Notes under the pieces: generated by a model
Databases searched by the model: none
The model's input: the letters and a program-made list of their open reading frames with translations, nothing else
What the model was told of the DNA's origin: nothing
Program-made: the position numbers and the translations under genes
Source: Rotaria sp. Silwood1
Taxonomy: Eukaryota > Rotifera > Eurotatoria > Philodinida > Philodinidae
Direction: 5' to 3'
Length of the DNA: 64,000 bases
NCBI GenBank assembly: GCA_905250075.1
Contig: CAJNOP010000036.1
Span: 743,631 to 807,630 of the forward strand
In this document: positions 26,367 through 36,795 of the stretch, in pieces
Layout of the letters: each line of letters begins with the position of its first letter
How positions within the stretch are numbered: the first letter of the stretch is position 1

Positions 26367-27236
26367 TTAAAATATGCTCTTTTTTGGTTGTTTATCATCT
26401 ACATGAACACTTTTTACAATTTCTACGGCTTTTTGTGCTACTATTGATGCTGATGCCGGATTATCACTACTAACTAATCGACCATCTACTACAATAAATG
26501 CACTCATTAGATTAATATTTGGTGGCGCATATGAATTAAACAAGAGAGTATATATTTCTATAAATTTTCTAATGCAATTACCTGCCAATCAGCTCCTAAA
26601 CCTCGCAATAAATCTTCCATAAGTAGTAAATTATGTTCTTTTAATCTATCTGTAGGCATCATTAATTTTTCACCACTTGTATGAAATGTCCTAACTTTCT
26701 TTCCTTTGATTAATAATTCATTATTTACTTTTAAATTTGTAAACATAGCTGGACCATGACATACAGCTGCAATAACTCCACCATTCTGATAGATAGATGA
26801 ACCTATACGTTGTAATCCCGTAGCTTTTGGAAAATCAACGGCAGCTCCATGACCACCTGAATAATATATAATAACATATTTATTAGGATCAACATCGTCA
26901 GGTTTTTTTAATTGTGCTCCTAATAATTGATGTAATGGATGAGTTCTATCATTGAGAGCGCTCTTCAACTTTCTCTATCAATTTGAGCATATATAGAAGA
27001 CGATTCATCTATACCAACTGTACCTGTTTCACTAAGAATATCTACTTCATATTCATGATTTTTAAATGTTTCATAAGGATGCAATACTTCTGTCCTAAGA
27101 TCAAACAAATAATAGCCTGCATGTCATACAAATCAAAATACAAATACCAAAAATAACTAGTCTTAAGTCCTAGTGTGCAAAATTTCACATTTACACTAGT
27201 TATTGTTATTAGAACTCGATTGAGTGTTTGAGCCAT
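26367..27236 (-). pseudogene. DJ-1/PfpI (HSP31-like) gene, apparently broken
   Basis: Exon 27148..27236 splices by a 53-nt GT-AG intron to 27094 and on, giving the start LGLKTSYFW then TEVLHPYETFKNHEYEVDIL, typical of HSP31-type DJ-1 proteins (glyoxalase III/chaperone family). Then come GGHGAAVDFPKATG, the nucleophile elbow AAVCHGPAMF, and the end VVDGRLVSSDNPASAS. Two breaks were found: around 26965-26975 the frame shifts after SETGTVGIDESS, and around 26560-26582 the frame after GLGADWQ does not join the last segment with any AG acceptor. The first could be bypassed by a weak 48-nt intron (donor gttggt) at the cost of conserved residues. Catalytic Cys and the GGHG motif are kept. Probably a recent pseudogene; sequencing error is possible. 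Confidence 0.65.
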
Positions 27237-28408
27237 AATCAATCAGAATATTATACGACGGCAAAAATTTGAGTTATATTCTTTCACTTGAATATGCTTA
27301 TCTAAAACTATGCTGTTAACTGTTGGTTTAGGAAGCTAAACAATCACCATCTATAAGATAGGTGGTGCAAACATACAACGATTTTATAATGTTATGATAT
27401 AGAATACTAGCCACGAAGACCAATGTAAGTTACAACGTGGTTAGCATGCTATCAATGAGTAATCTGAGGTAATTCATCGTTCATGACTTGCACAAGTCAC
27501 TCTATGATTGGTAGCGCTGAAACTCGACTGCATTGCTCTATGAATATGTGCCAAACTATGTAATCACCCAACTATAGCGATCTCATATATATATGAGCAG
27601 GGATCCATGATATGTCATTTAATGAAGCAAAAAATGCTCAACGTAATTTGTTAAAAGTATCCATAGTATGCATGTGATTTAGATTATATTTGCTACAAAT
27701 ACACATTAAATCTCCTTCTCTCTCTCTCTATATATATATGTATATATAGATAACATTGGATAACTAGCTGATGTACCCTACTGTTTATTATTCGAATAGA
27801 TTATATTGCAATTATTCTTTGCGTATAAAAAGCTCTTAGTACGTCCTAGAATATTGAACGAATACTAAAATTTAAAATGCTTGAGCGATATTTAGCATTA
27901 TTTCAATGTAAAAATTGTTATCACATCAATTATATTTTAGTTGCATGGAATATGACGATATTCAAGGAATATTTTCTTTCTTTGTTCACAAGAATCTACA
28001 GTTAGTTTTTCTCTATTGAAACCAATTATATGAATCTAAGAAAATAATAAGTTATTGTCATTCTAAATGATTTTTCTCTAACATAACTCGACTACTGATC
28101 ATATTGAATAATGAAAATTCTTTTCTTTATTGACAATGATTGGTGGTCTGATATAATGTAAAAGAATCATTTTATTTTCAAAATAACAAAAGTTCAATAG
28201 AATGAATGTTTCTCTCTGTTTACTATATTGATAATTTTAGAATATGCAAAACAAAAGCAATAGTGAAACTATAGTAATTTTCATTTTTATAATGTAATCA
28301 GTCGATAAATGTTTCTGTATTTTATATAAGAAGAAAATTAATGGACAGCATCTAAATATAAACATAATAGGTAGATGAAGAGAAATGCGAAGTAGATATA
28401 TGTTACCT
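27237..28408. other. Intergenic
   Basis: Contains a pyrimidine/TA microsatellite and a few short imperfect hairpins (for example CACCATCT...AGGTGGTG near 27346). No gene recognised. Confidence 0.5.
27711..27752. repeat. CT/TA compound microsatellite
   Basis: A short CT run followed directly by a TA run. Confidence 0.8.
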
Positions 28409-30819
28409 TTAACAAAAGTTCAATTTAATGTCGTCAACGAGACAATACAGATGGGTGGAATTGTTGACATTTGTCGGTAAAGCATTCGCACCTACATTAC
28501 TGTAGATGAAACGAGTTTTCTCAGGAACTTTGCTTGATCGAGCTTTTAAATGAAAGGATGATTTATTTTCAGATTCTGAAAAACAAGTAGGGACAAAAAA
28601 CATTTTATATTCTATTGAAAATAAATCTTACCGATTAATAGAGGGCTTGTCCCGATATAAAGAAGTTCTTCTGTATGGAAGCCGACGTGAACATAAGCTG
28701 AACTAAGCAAAAAGGGCAGCTGAAATAAGCCGAAATATAGAATCGTGCTTGACCACTGTCGATTAGAACAGAGGAATGCCGTACAGATATCGATTGAAAC
28801 CGTTCGCTATCATTGAGAAAATATTGAAAGTAACAAATACCTTCAATCGGTCGTAGCTTATTATTCAACATGGAAGCATTCTTAAAAATGACTGCTGGAT
28901 AAGAAGGCACTATCTCCCAAAACACTTGTTGATTTTGTGTAGAGGACTTAAAACAAGAAATCATTGAATTTAATTAGTTCGTAAACAGAAAGGTTGAACT
29001 GTAAGGTTTCTATCAATTAACTGAAAGAAATCTTTTCCCATCGTGTTTTATCTGAAGTTTTCGACTGTATCCTAATTCATCCTTATGAAAGAGAAAACCA
29101 ATGTCAAGCAGGTCTCAAATCTTCAAATCCACTTCATTCTTATTAGAGATTTTTTATTTGTTTTTATTATCTAGAAAACAACGATAGAAGATTTACTGAA
29201 AAATACGTACATGAGCAAATGTCTAGATGAGTTAAAGCTACGATGATGATACATGTAGACAATTGTGATTGTCGTTCGACTCATTTTGTTTTTATGGATT
29301 CCAGAAAAATTCTAAAGTTGTTAAGATGTGATAGAAGCTACTCGAAATCGCTTTTTATTCGCTGTGTTCGAGGTTTTAATTGATAATTCTCTTTAATTTT
29401 TTTTAAAGAAAGACGTATTTTACAAACTTGACAATTAAGATTTACTTCTAGACTGAAAAAAGTGCATCACCATTTTTCTTTTCTTTCTATGCATCCAGAT
29501 CAATTTTTCTTACGAAGAAAATCAAAGCCCATTCTGTATGTTCTGTATTTCATCTGTAATTCATAAGAATAAAAGATTCATTTTGCTAAGCAAATGTTTA
29601 ATATAAATGACTATGAATTGTTTATTACTATCAGAGAGATGAGCACAAGATATTTCCTTCTTTTGTATTAAGGATGTATAAATGAAACTGAAAAGAAAAG
29701 CGTTATACTTCTCACAAAAAAGATAAAGAGACGATCGTCTGAAAACCAAAAGTGACATTCTTGCCAGCATTATTAAATTGGTACGATCAGGAGCTAGTTT
29801 CGAAATATATTTCACTTTAGTAGACAAGATAATAGTAAATATTCAAACCTGAAACTTCTAATTATATTCCGAAGGTGCACCAAGCTTTTTGAATCGTTGA
29901 ACAATCGAGGCACTCATTTCAATATATTTTAAACTATTTCAAAATATACTCACACTCAATTCTGCTCGTCCATCGATAATCAGTTGACTTGAATTAATAT
30001 CACTTCAGGATCCATTAGGAAATCGAGTGTTGACAAGAGTGTTAATATCGGAAAAGTGTTTGAAAACAAGTTGTTCATCGGTCAAATCACTTTTGAACAG
30101 ATCGGCATTGGTGAAATCAACGGCTTGAGGATTCGGCCCATCAACAAAACTCGAATGAACAAGAATAGCGTTGTTAAACTTAATTTTAAGGTTGGTGATT
30201 TGTATGAAAATAACATTTGTCAAATTGACTGCATCGAATTGAGCGCCTGATGCATGCGAATGGATGAACTTGTTTCAACCATTGACGATCTATTGAAAAC
30301 GGCATGTCAAAGTTTGCATTCATTGAATACAATCTTATCAGCTAACATATCTTGCAGATAGAGATTGTTTAAGTTGCATGGTGCCATAAATTGACAGCCA
30401 GTCATGTCAACTGTTTTCAAGTCAATAGCAAGTTCAACATAATCTGATCGGATGAGATAATCTTCATATAAGAAAAGAACGATTTCTGTCTTTTGATAAG
30501 AATTAAGATACTGAAAGATATTGAGTGTTTTTGCTCGAATGTGTAACTTCGTTTTCTCTTCACTACCATTTAGTCTTGATAATAGATGTTTAGAGATATC
30601 GTCGAGATATATATCATATATTAATTGCCTTCGTAATTTCTCAGTATCATGCAGTTGTTGCTCGTGGTGAACACGATTAAAAGAATCTTGCTGAATAGTA
30701 TAAACAATAGTGAAAACACTCACACTAAGAGTTAGAGAAACTGATAGAAGAATACGGGTCCACATAAAGCAGTTTTTTTGCTTTCCAAAATGTTGTTCAC
30801 TGTTGCTAGTAAAAGACAT
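28409..30819 (-). pseudogene. Membrane-anchored pentapeptide-like protein, decayed
   Basis: The N-terminal piece (30307..30819) has a cytosolic start, a membrane helix (ILLSVSLTLSVSVFTIVYTI) and a helical region (DDISKHLL, LHIRAKTLNIFQYL) of a family I know from bdelloid genomes. It is followed by pentapeptide-like repeats (FDAVNLTNVIF, AVDFTNADLFKSDL). A C-terminal galactose-binding-like part lies at 28409..28964 (YISAYFSC, HLKARSSKVPEKTRF, CLVDDIKLN), split by an intron near 28570-28630. Lesions: in-frame TGA at 30307..30309; one-base loss near 30262-30272; TGA at 30005..30007 exactly where the family has Trp after PNG; a frame change at an A/T run near 28708-28713. About 1 kb between the repeat part and the C-terminal part has no matching coding sequence. 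Likely non-functional. Confidence 0.75.
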
Positions 30820-31190
30820 TTTAATGGAGTGACAGCTCGAGCTTTAGCTTGTTGATAAATAGGAAACGAACAGCTACAAAATGAATAGACATTCATGGAA
30901 ATTTTATATACATTTTTCTACATTATGATAAATTTATTGAGCTATCGATTACAATATATAATAGCCATCTGTTCTTATTTTTAATGATATGCATGTGAAA
31001 GAAAAAGTCAGCTATTTACGTTCAATGGAACAGAAAATATCAAACAAGAACTGGTGATAAAAATATAATGACCTATTTACTATACTCCTATCAAGCATAA
31101 TAATTGTCACGACAGATAAAAGTTGTTGTGAACGCTCCTATAACGTTGTTAGGAAAAAAACTAGTGTATAAATGTTTGTGTCAAACTCAA
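30820..31190. other. Intergenic
   Basis: Upstream flank of the pentapeptide-like pseudogene; nothing else recognised. Confidence 0.5.
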
Positions 31191-31812
31191 GAGGGAAGGT
31201 CACCTAGTGTTAAATAGCTTTCGTAGTGAGACTATGTGCATTATGTAGGTACAAGTGAGCTATGAATATCCGGGAAAAAGTTTGGACCATTAGCTTATTA
31301 TTATGGAGATACTGCACTATTACAGCATGTTTTTAAATGAATGCTATGGTCGCGCTCAGGAACACCAGATAAAATGATTTTCAAATTTCGGTCTGAAACT
31401 GTACATAGAAACAGGTATTACCGAGAATAGCTTTTTCTGAAAGTTTCAAATCTTTAGATTCATTCCTATCCTGAAATGAGAACATCAAATCTTCTGGCTT
31501 TTTCCAATGAGATTATCATAGTTATATCTACAGATAGGAACAGCAACAAGACCTGAAACTTTTACAAAAAAACCTATGCTCGATAAGGCCTGTTGCTATG
31601 TAAAGTTTCAAACTGAAATTTGAAAATCATTTTTTCTGGTGTTTCTGGGCACTGCCACAGTGTTCACTTAAAAATATATCATAAAAGTGCAGTATCTCTG
31701 TAGTAACAAGATAGTGGCCCGAACTTTTTGCAGGGTATTCATAGCTCATTGTACTTACATAAGGTACCCAGTCTCAATGCAAAAGAGATTTAAGACTTAG
31801 TGACCTTCCCTC
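31191..31812. mobile_element. Fold-back element with about 280-bp inverted arms
   Basis: The left half starts GAGGGAAGGTCAC and the right half ends GTGACCTTCCCTC. The two halves remain alignable as inverted copies for almost 300 nt each (for example GAGATACTGCACT, ATGATTTTCAAATTTC and GAAACTGTACATAG on the left all recur inverted on the right), leaving only a short spacer around 31490-31540. No coding capacity and no clear target duplication. Transcribed RNA would form a very long hairpin. Confidence 0.8.
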
Positions 31813-33120
31813 ATCAGTGGTAAAATAAAGTGATAAAAAATTAAATGGTGATAGATGATCAATAGCTAACAAATAGATCTACTTAGACTCCACCATTATA
31901 TAAAATATAGACAAGAAAATTCATATGCCTTTTAAAGGACGTTTGTCTCTTCTGAATTTAAATGTGTCAAAGAATTTTTAAAAAATTTGTTTTAACATCA
32001 GTTGATGATGAAAACAGTATTTTTACAAAGTGTTTGAGAATGTGCATCTTTTTTTTCGTCGGATTGATCAGCTAGGCACAACCAGTTAGTTATCGTAGAA
32101 AAAATTCAAACAGAAAATTACTGAACAAAGCCACTTGTAGTAATTGTGCTTATTCCATAGCAGAATTATTTTTTGATAGTATCTGCAAACATTTCTTCAT
32201 GACCACACTTGACATAGCCTTCTGTATAATCGTATCTCATGGCCAATGATTTTAAGCATATAGTGATTTGCACCAAAACGAGCGTTGTTACACTCTTGAC
32301 ATCCTGCTCTAGGTATGGTACCTTTCAATATGCAAGGTAATCATGATAGCCAGTGTCACATACTGTATATTAGGTTTGAAAAGTTTGAAAAATAAGGAAA
32401 TTTTCGGTAACTATTAACGGTATGAGATGAAAAAATTTTTTGGTCTTTCATAGATAGAAAAGAGATTGGTATCAAAACCTGAAAACACTTTTCGGACATC
32501 GTGATTTCATTGAAATATTTATTATGTATAATACTTGTCTATTGCGAAGAAACAACAATTATTAGCTTTTGTTAAATTGAGTTATTGCGAATTTTGTATT
32601 TGATTCAGTTCGATATTTATTGACTGTTATCTAGCAGAATGATGAAATTTTTATTGAAATCTTTTTATGATTTTTCCGCATTCATCATGTTAAAGACCCG
32701 TTTTTATCTTCAAATAACTATCGCCAGATTTTCTCTACTTTTCAATAAACATGCGACTTAATAAATACTTCTTTTATGTATAAGTTTTCGAAACGTAATG
32801 AAGGCATAAAGAACGTTGCATTATTTGATAGCTACTCAAAATGCATGGGCTCTCTGTGAATGTATACAATAATTATAACAGTAAACAAATCTGTCAAGAT
32901 TTAAATATATTATTTATTGTCTCTTTCAAAAAATATGTTAGCTTTGCCGTTGATGTAAAGTTAATTATACCATTTTCGATATATAATGCTTAAAAATTTC
33001 AGTTCTATATCACATGATGTTAAATCGAGTGTTGTTTAGTATTGGCAATATTTGATCTGAAGTTAAAATTTCATGAAAGAATCTTTTATTCTTAAACTTT
33101 GAAAATTATCAATAGGTCTA
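31813..33120. other. Intergenic, 3' flank of the dioxygenase gene
   Basis: No gene, repeat or RNA recognised. Confidence 0.5.
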
Positions 33121-34744
33121 TCATTCAAAAGAACTTTTGACTCTCTCATTTGTTTTCCAACTTCTCAATCCAACAATCTTTTCTCCAAGTTCAGTTAGCT
33201 GTGGTTCTGGAAATCCAGCAAGTTGTTCATCCGCTTTCGAACTTAATGTACACATATGAAAAGCATCAATTCGACTTGTTAATTCACGCTTGTCATCTTC
33301 TTTGGCTGGATCAAATGTTATATATTGAACAATTCGAAATTGATCGCTCTCATTTGGAAAATTGCCTACATGAGATTTTTTGACAAAGCATGTCAATGTT
33401 TTTCAAACGAAACATATATGAAACACCTACCGTGTGGTAATCGTGAATCCCATACAATGAAAGAACCTTTTTGAACATGAACTTGTTTGACTTCATTTCG
33501 TATGGAATCATTTTCGGGCACATTAACAAGTCCACCACGGCTTTTATGTTCCTTTTCATTATCGATCGACCATTGTTTAAAACGATGAGTGAATCCAGGA
33601 ACACAATGAAATCCTGATTTTTATAAGAAGGCGAAAAAACAATGAAATAGTTACTAAGTTTTTTAGCAAATAATATACCTCCGGTAGTTGGATTTGTGTC
33701 ACTCAATGCGAGAAGACCTTGTACACCAATAAAATCTGGATATTTCCAAGGATTCTTTCAACATAAATCAGATGTTTATTCTTGTCAAAAAATATCTACA
33801 TTAGTTCAATAAAATTTATTTATTCTTACCTGATCCCAATGTAACCTACAATAGAAATTAAAAATCTCTTAGTTAAGTATGCAAGACGTCTTTCGGAATT
33901 TAGAATCACATTAAAAACAAGAATTATTTAAAATGTTTATCATTTTAATTGTATGATGATCATAAGGATAAAGACAATACAATCAAATTTTCCCTTAGTT
34001 TAATGAAAGTCTCCGATAACTTCTGTTGAACCATACGACATTATATTTATAATTCAATCTTTATCTTAGATAATAGCATGAAACTTTTTCTCTTATTGTG
34101 AACCCTATCATTCCAAATGAAATTAAAAATGAAAATCCTATTTGAATATTGATGACTTGTCTATCTCATACACCTTTTATTCTGTCTTACCAATTTGGCT
34201 TTGATCTCCATTCAGGTCTATCTTCGAATATTACTGATCCATCATTGTCGTTCTGTTTAAAGGCAATACCTTTGGTAGGTCTCATCATTCCATAACGATC
34301 ATATCGAACCCAAAGATCATCATGTTTAAGAAGAATTTGAAATAATCGAACAACATTAGGATGTTGTCTATTTTCCCAGCACATTTTTGTTGCAACGTCC
34401 GACATATGTGATATGAAACCACCTTTTATGTTAATAGAAATTTTGTATTAACAATAAATAATGACATTTCAATTTGTATACTCACCATCTTTGAGACCCA
34501 TTTGAATTGGCCAATACTTATTATCCCATGTTGAACTATCATTTTTGTCAATTTTTGGATTAAGAACTTGTAGCAAACTCCAAATTTCATCAATGGTTTC
34601 TTCAATTTGCGATTGAGAGTCGATGATATTTCGTACAACGACAAACCCATATTCTTCGAAAAATTCTAACAGTTCAGATGTTTCTTCCAGAGAAAATGAT
34701 TTTGTGTAACCGTTAGAATCTGGAAATGCCGTGATAGAAGCCAT
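33121..34744 (-). CDS. PhyH-family Fe(II)/2-oxoglutarate dioxygenase
   Basis: Exons 34486..34744, 34191..34422, 33830..33845, 33679..33754, 33431..33613, 33121..33365; all GT-AG, 1011 nt, 336 aa. The iron-binding facial triad is complete: H166-x-D168 in LHWDQNPWKYPDF and H255 in WDSRLPHGNF; R266 (QFRIVQYITF), 11 residues on, fits the 2-oxoglutarate-binding Arg. The spacer GGFHCVPGFTHRFKQW is typical of the family. Members hydroxylate phytanoyl-CoA or many unrelated small molecules, so the substrate cannot be told. The third exon is only 16 nt and carries the HxD motif. No peroxisomal targeting signal at the C-terminus (ends KSSFE). Divergent from the DKNYY gene to the right. Confidence 0.9.
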
Positions 34745-35614
34745 TCCTTTTGTATTTTAAAGGTGATAATTTGAAAAAAATAGACAACCTCTGAAGACTT
34801 CTCTGACATACATTTATATATAGTTGAGTTTTTCACAGTAAAACGCCACGTATGCAATCATTGTTAGTTAATGAGTCAGTAAAAGAAGAAAAAAACAAAG
34901 CACGAGACCGACAAATGTTGCTGTTCTACGCCATCTCTTCTTATCTGCACGACAATATAAGTAAAGGAAGAGATAGTAATTTATTATCATTCAATATAGC
35001 CTGTGTTCCATATCCATGAGTTCTGATGAATACTGTCTATGAATGCAGCAATAAATATTTACTATAACTTTTATCATGTATTAGAAAATGAAATGCCATG
35101 AATAGATACCATACTTAAGACATATTTATTATTTAACAGTTAGTTCTTTGAACTTGATATTTTTGAGTTATTTCTATGTTTGAATGAATTTATTTCTTCT
35201 ACGTAAATATCAATGACATCTATGAAACAAACAAGTGAATATCTTGATCCTCTCTGACATGCAATAGCTAAATAGACGATTTAAATGCTTTGACAAACAT
35301 TGGTTAGAAATTTATGATTACATTCCGTTCTTTTTTTTATTCTCGATTATTCATAGTAAAGTAATCAATGCATTCGAATCGTTTAGGTTTTTTCAATAGA
35401 TGTCCATAAGAACCAATAATTTTAAAGAACAACAGAAATTCGTCGCTGAAGAGAGAACACATATTTGTATATGGCTGGTCGTCTTTCGTATTATTCACAT
35501 GTTTGAGAATAATGTCCTGAAAACATGTCGACAAAACTGTGCTTTTTGATATTGATTCTGTTATAGCTATTTTAGATATTAGAAATAGTTTATTCTCATT
35601 CTCTACCATTAATA
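34745..35614. other. Divergent intergenic region between PhyH and DKNYY genes
   Basis: Should hold promoters for both neighbours. A 94-codon minus frame (35337..35621) begins with a TTG or internal Met and has no recognisable content; I do not call it a gene. Confidence 0.45.
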
Positions 35615-35899
35615 ATGTCAATCATAGAGCCACTTGCTTTTGGTTATGCCAAAGATCCATGGTCTGTTTATTTTGCTGGACAAAAAATTGAAGGTGCATC
35701 AGCGATGACATTTGAAGTATTAAGTGATGGTTATGCAAAAGATTCATGGAATGTTTATTTCATGGGTCAAAAAATAGATGGTGCTTCAACACTTTCATTT
35801 AAAACATTAGGTCAGGGAAATGCAACAGATGGTTTTCATCAGTATTATTGTGGACAAAAATATCATGGTTTAACACCACGAATGCACATGTTCAAATAA
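35615..35899 (+). CDS. DKNYY-repeat protein
   Basis: Intronless, 94 aa, with three copies of a repeat of about 29 residues: (8-36) FGYAKDPWSVYFAGQKIEGA, (37-65) DGYAKDSWNVYFMGQKIDGA, and a diverged third copy (67-86) GNATDGFHQYYCGQKYHG. This is the DKNYY family pattern (Tyr-Ala-Lys-Asp, aromatic pair, Gly-x-Lys-Ile, Gly-Ala), which I know mainly from bacteria. The protein starts inside a repeat (IEPLAFGYAKD is the tail of a typical unit), so it may derive from a longer repeat array. No signal peptide. Function of the family is unknown. Bacterial origin is inference from the family and the lack of introns. Confidence 0.75.
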   Translation: MSIIEPLAFGYAKDPWSVYFAGQKIEGASAMTFEVLSDGYAKDSWNVYFMGQKIDGASTLSFKTLGQGNATDGFHQYYCGQKYHGLTPRMHMFK

Positions 35900-36047
35900 G
35901 TTAACTAAAAAAAGACAATTGGTTAGTTGATAATCTTTTCATGTAGCTTTCGGGTATATATCATTATTCTTCCAAATGAAATGTCTCATCTTATCAATAA
36001 TTAAGGTTGTTTAATTCATATTATTATTGCTTGCTTCACTTACAAGT

Positions 36048-36094
36048 AGTGTGGGTGTAGATCTGGGTGTGAGGTGTGGGGCGTGGGCGTGTTT
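36048..36094 (+). repeat. G-rich TGTGGG-like patch
   Basis: A run of GTGTGGGTGTAG- and GTGTGGGGCGTGGGCGTG-type units on the plus strand, just after the DKNYY gene. Similar to other G-rich patches in the window and to the TGTGGG telomere repeat reported for a bdelloid, as I recall. Confidence 0.6.
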
Positions 36095-36449
36095 TAGTCT
36101 CAACAATATCTCGGTCGAGTTCAAAGATGAGAATGATTGGGCGAGCCATTGTTGAGTTATTGAAAAAATAGTCATTTTTCCCTATGCTTCCCTATGCGCA
36201 AATCGACACCTTCCACTTTCGTAAACAACTTTTCCTATCAAAGTCAAAGAAAACTCCAACTATTATATACCATTCGATAGAGAATTTCACGAGCTACAAA
36301 ATGGTATATAAAATATAAAGAAACAAGAAGACTAACTCATCTATTACAAAGATTATTAAACAGAAATTGGTTCTGTTTGTGTCCACGCTCTAGTTGATCC
36401 ATAAATAGAGCTCTATCTTCCTATTACAGAGATGGTACCTCGAGGTTTT

Positions 36450-36652
36450 CTGGGGCGAAGAACTCGAATCTGTAATCCATTTGCTTCGAAATCGCATTGG
36501 TTTAGCAGTGACCAATAGAAATCAAGTTATAGGAAAAACAAAAACGACTTTCTGAGGGTAAATCAGGGCGAAGAGTTCAAATCTGATTTATATTCGTTCC
36601 CAAATCCTATTGGTTGAGCAGTAGCCAATAGGATTGAAGTGTTTATAGAAAA
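36450..36652. repeat. Two diverged tandem units, each with a hairpin
   Basis: Unit 1 (36450..36536) and unit 2 (36563..36652) share GGGCGAAGA(A/G)(C/T)TC(G/A)AATCTG and ATTGGTT(T/G)AGCAGT(G/A)(A/G)CCAATAG. In unit 2 the second block is a clean stem-loop: AATCCTATTGG, loop, CCAATAGGATT. No open frame runs through them. They might be a non-coding RNA or transposon end; I cannot tell. Confidence 0.55.
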
Positions 36653-36795
36653 GGTTTGCCAGGATAATTTTGATGTCCACCCATTCTAGGATGGCTCATC
36701 TGCCTAATTCACTTTTTGAAGTACACATAACTCTCAGATTTAAATCCGAGGTTTCCACATTTATTATATATTTATTTTGAAGAAAAATAAATAAA

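Noticed and set aside
35337..35621. 94-codon minus frame upstream of the DKNYY gene
   Set aside because: No recognisable content; overlaps the start of a better gene; this length is expected a few times by chance in such AT-rich DNA.
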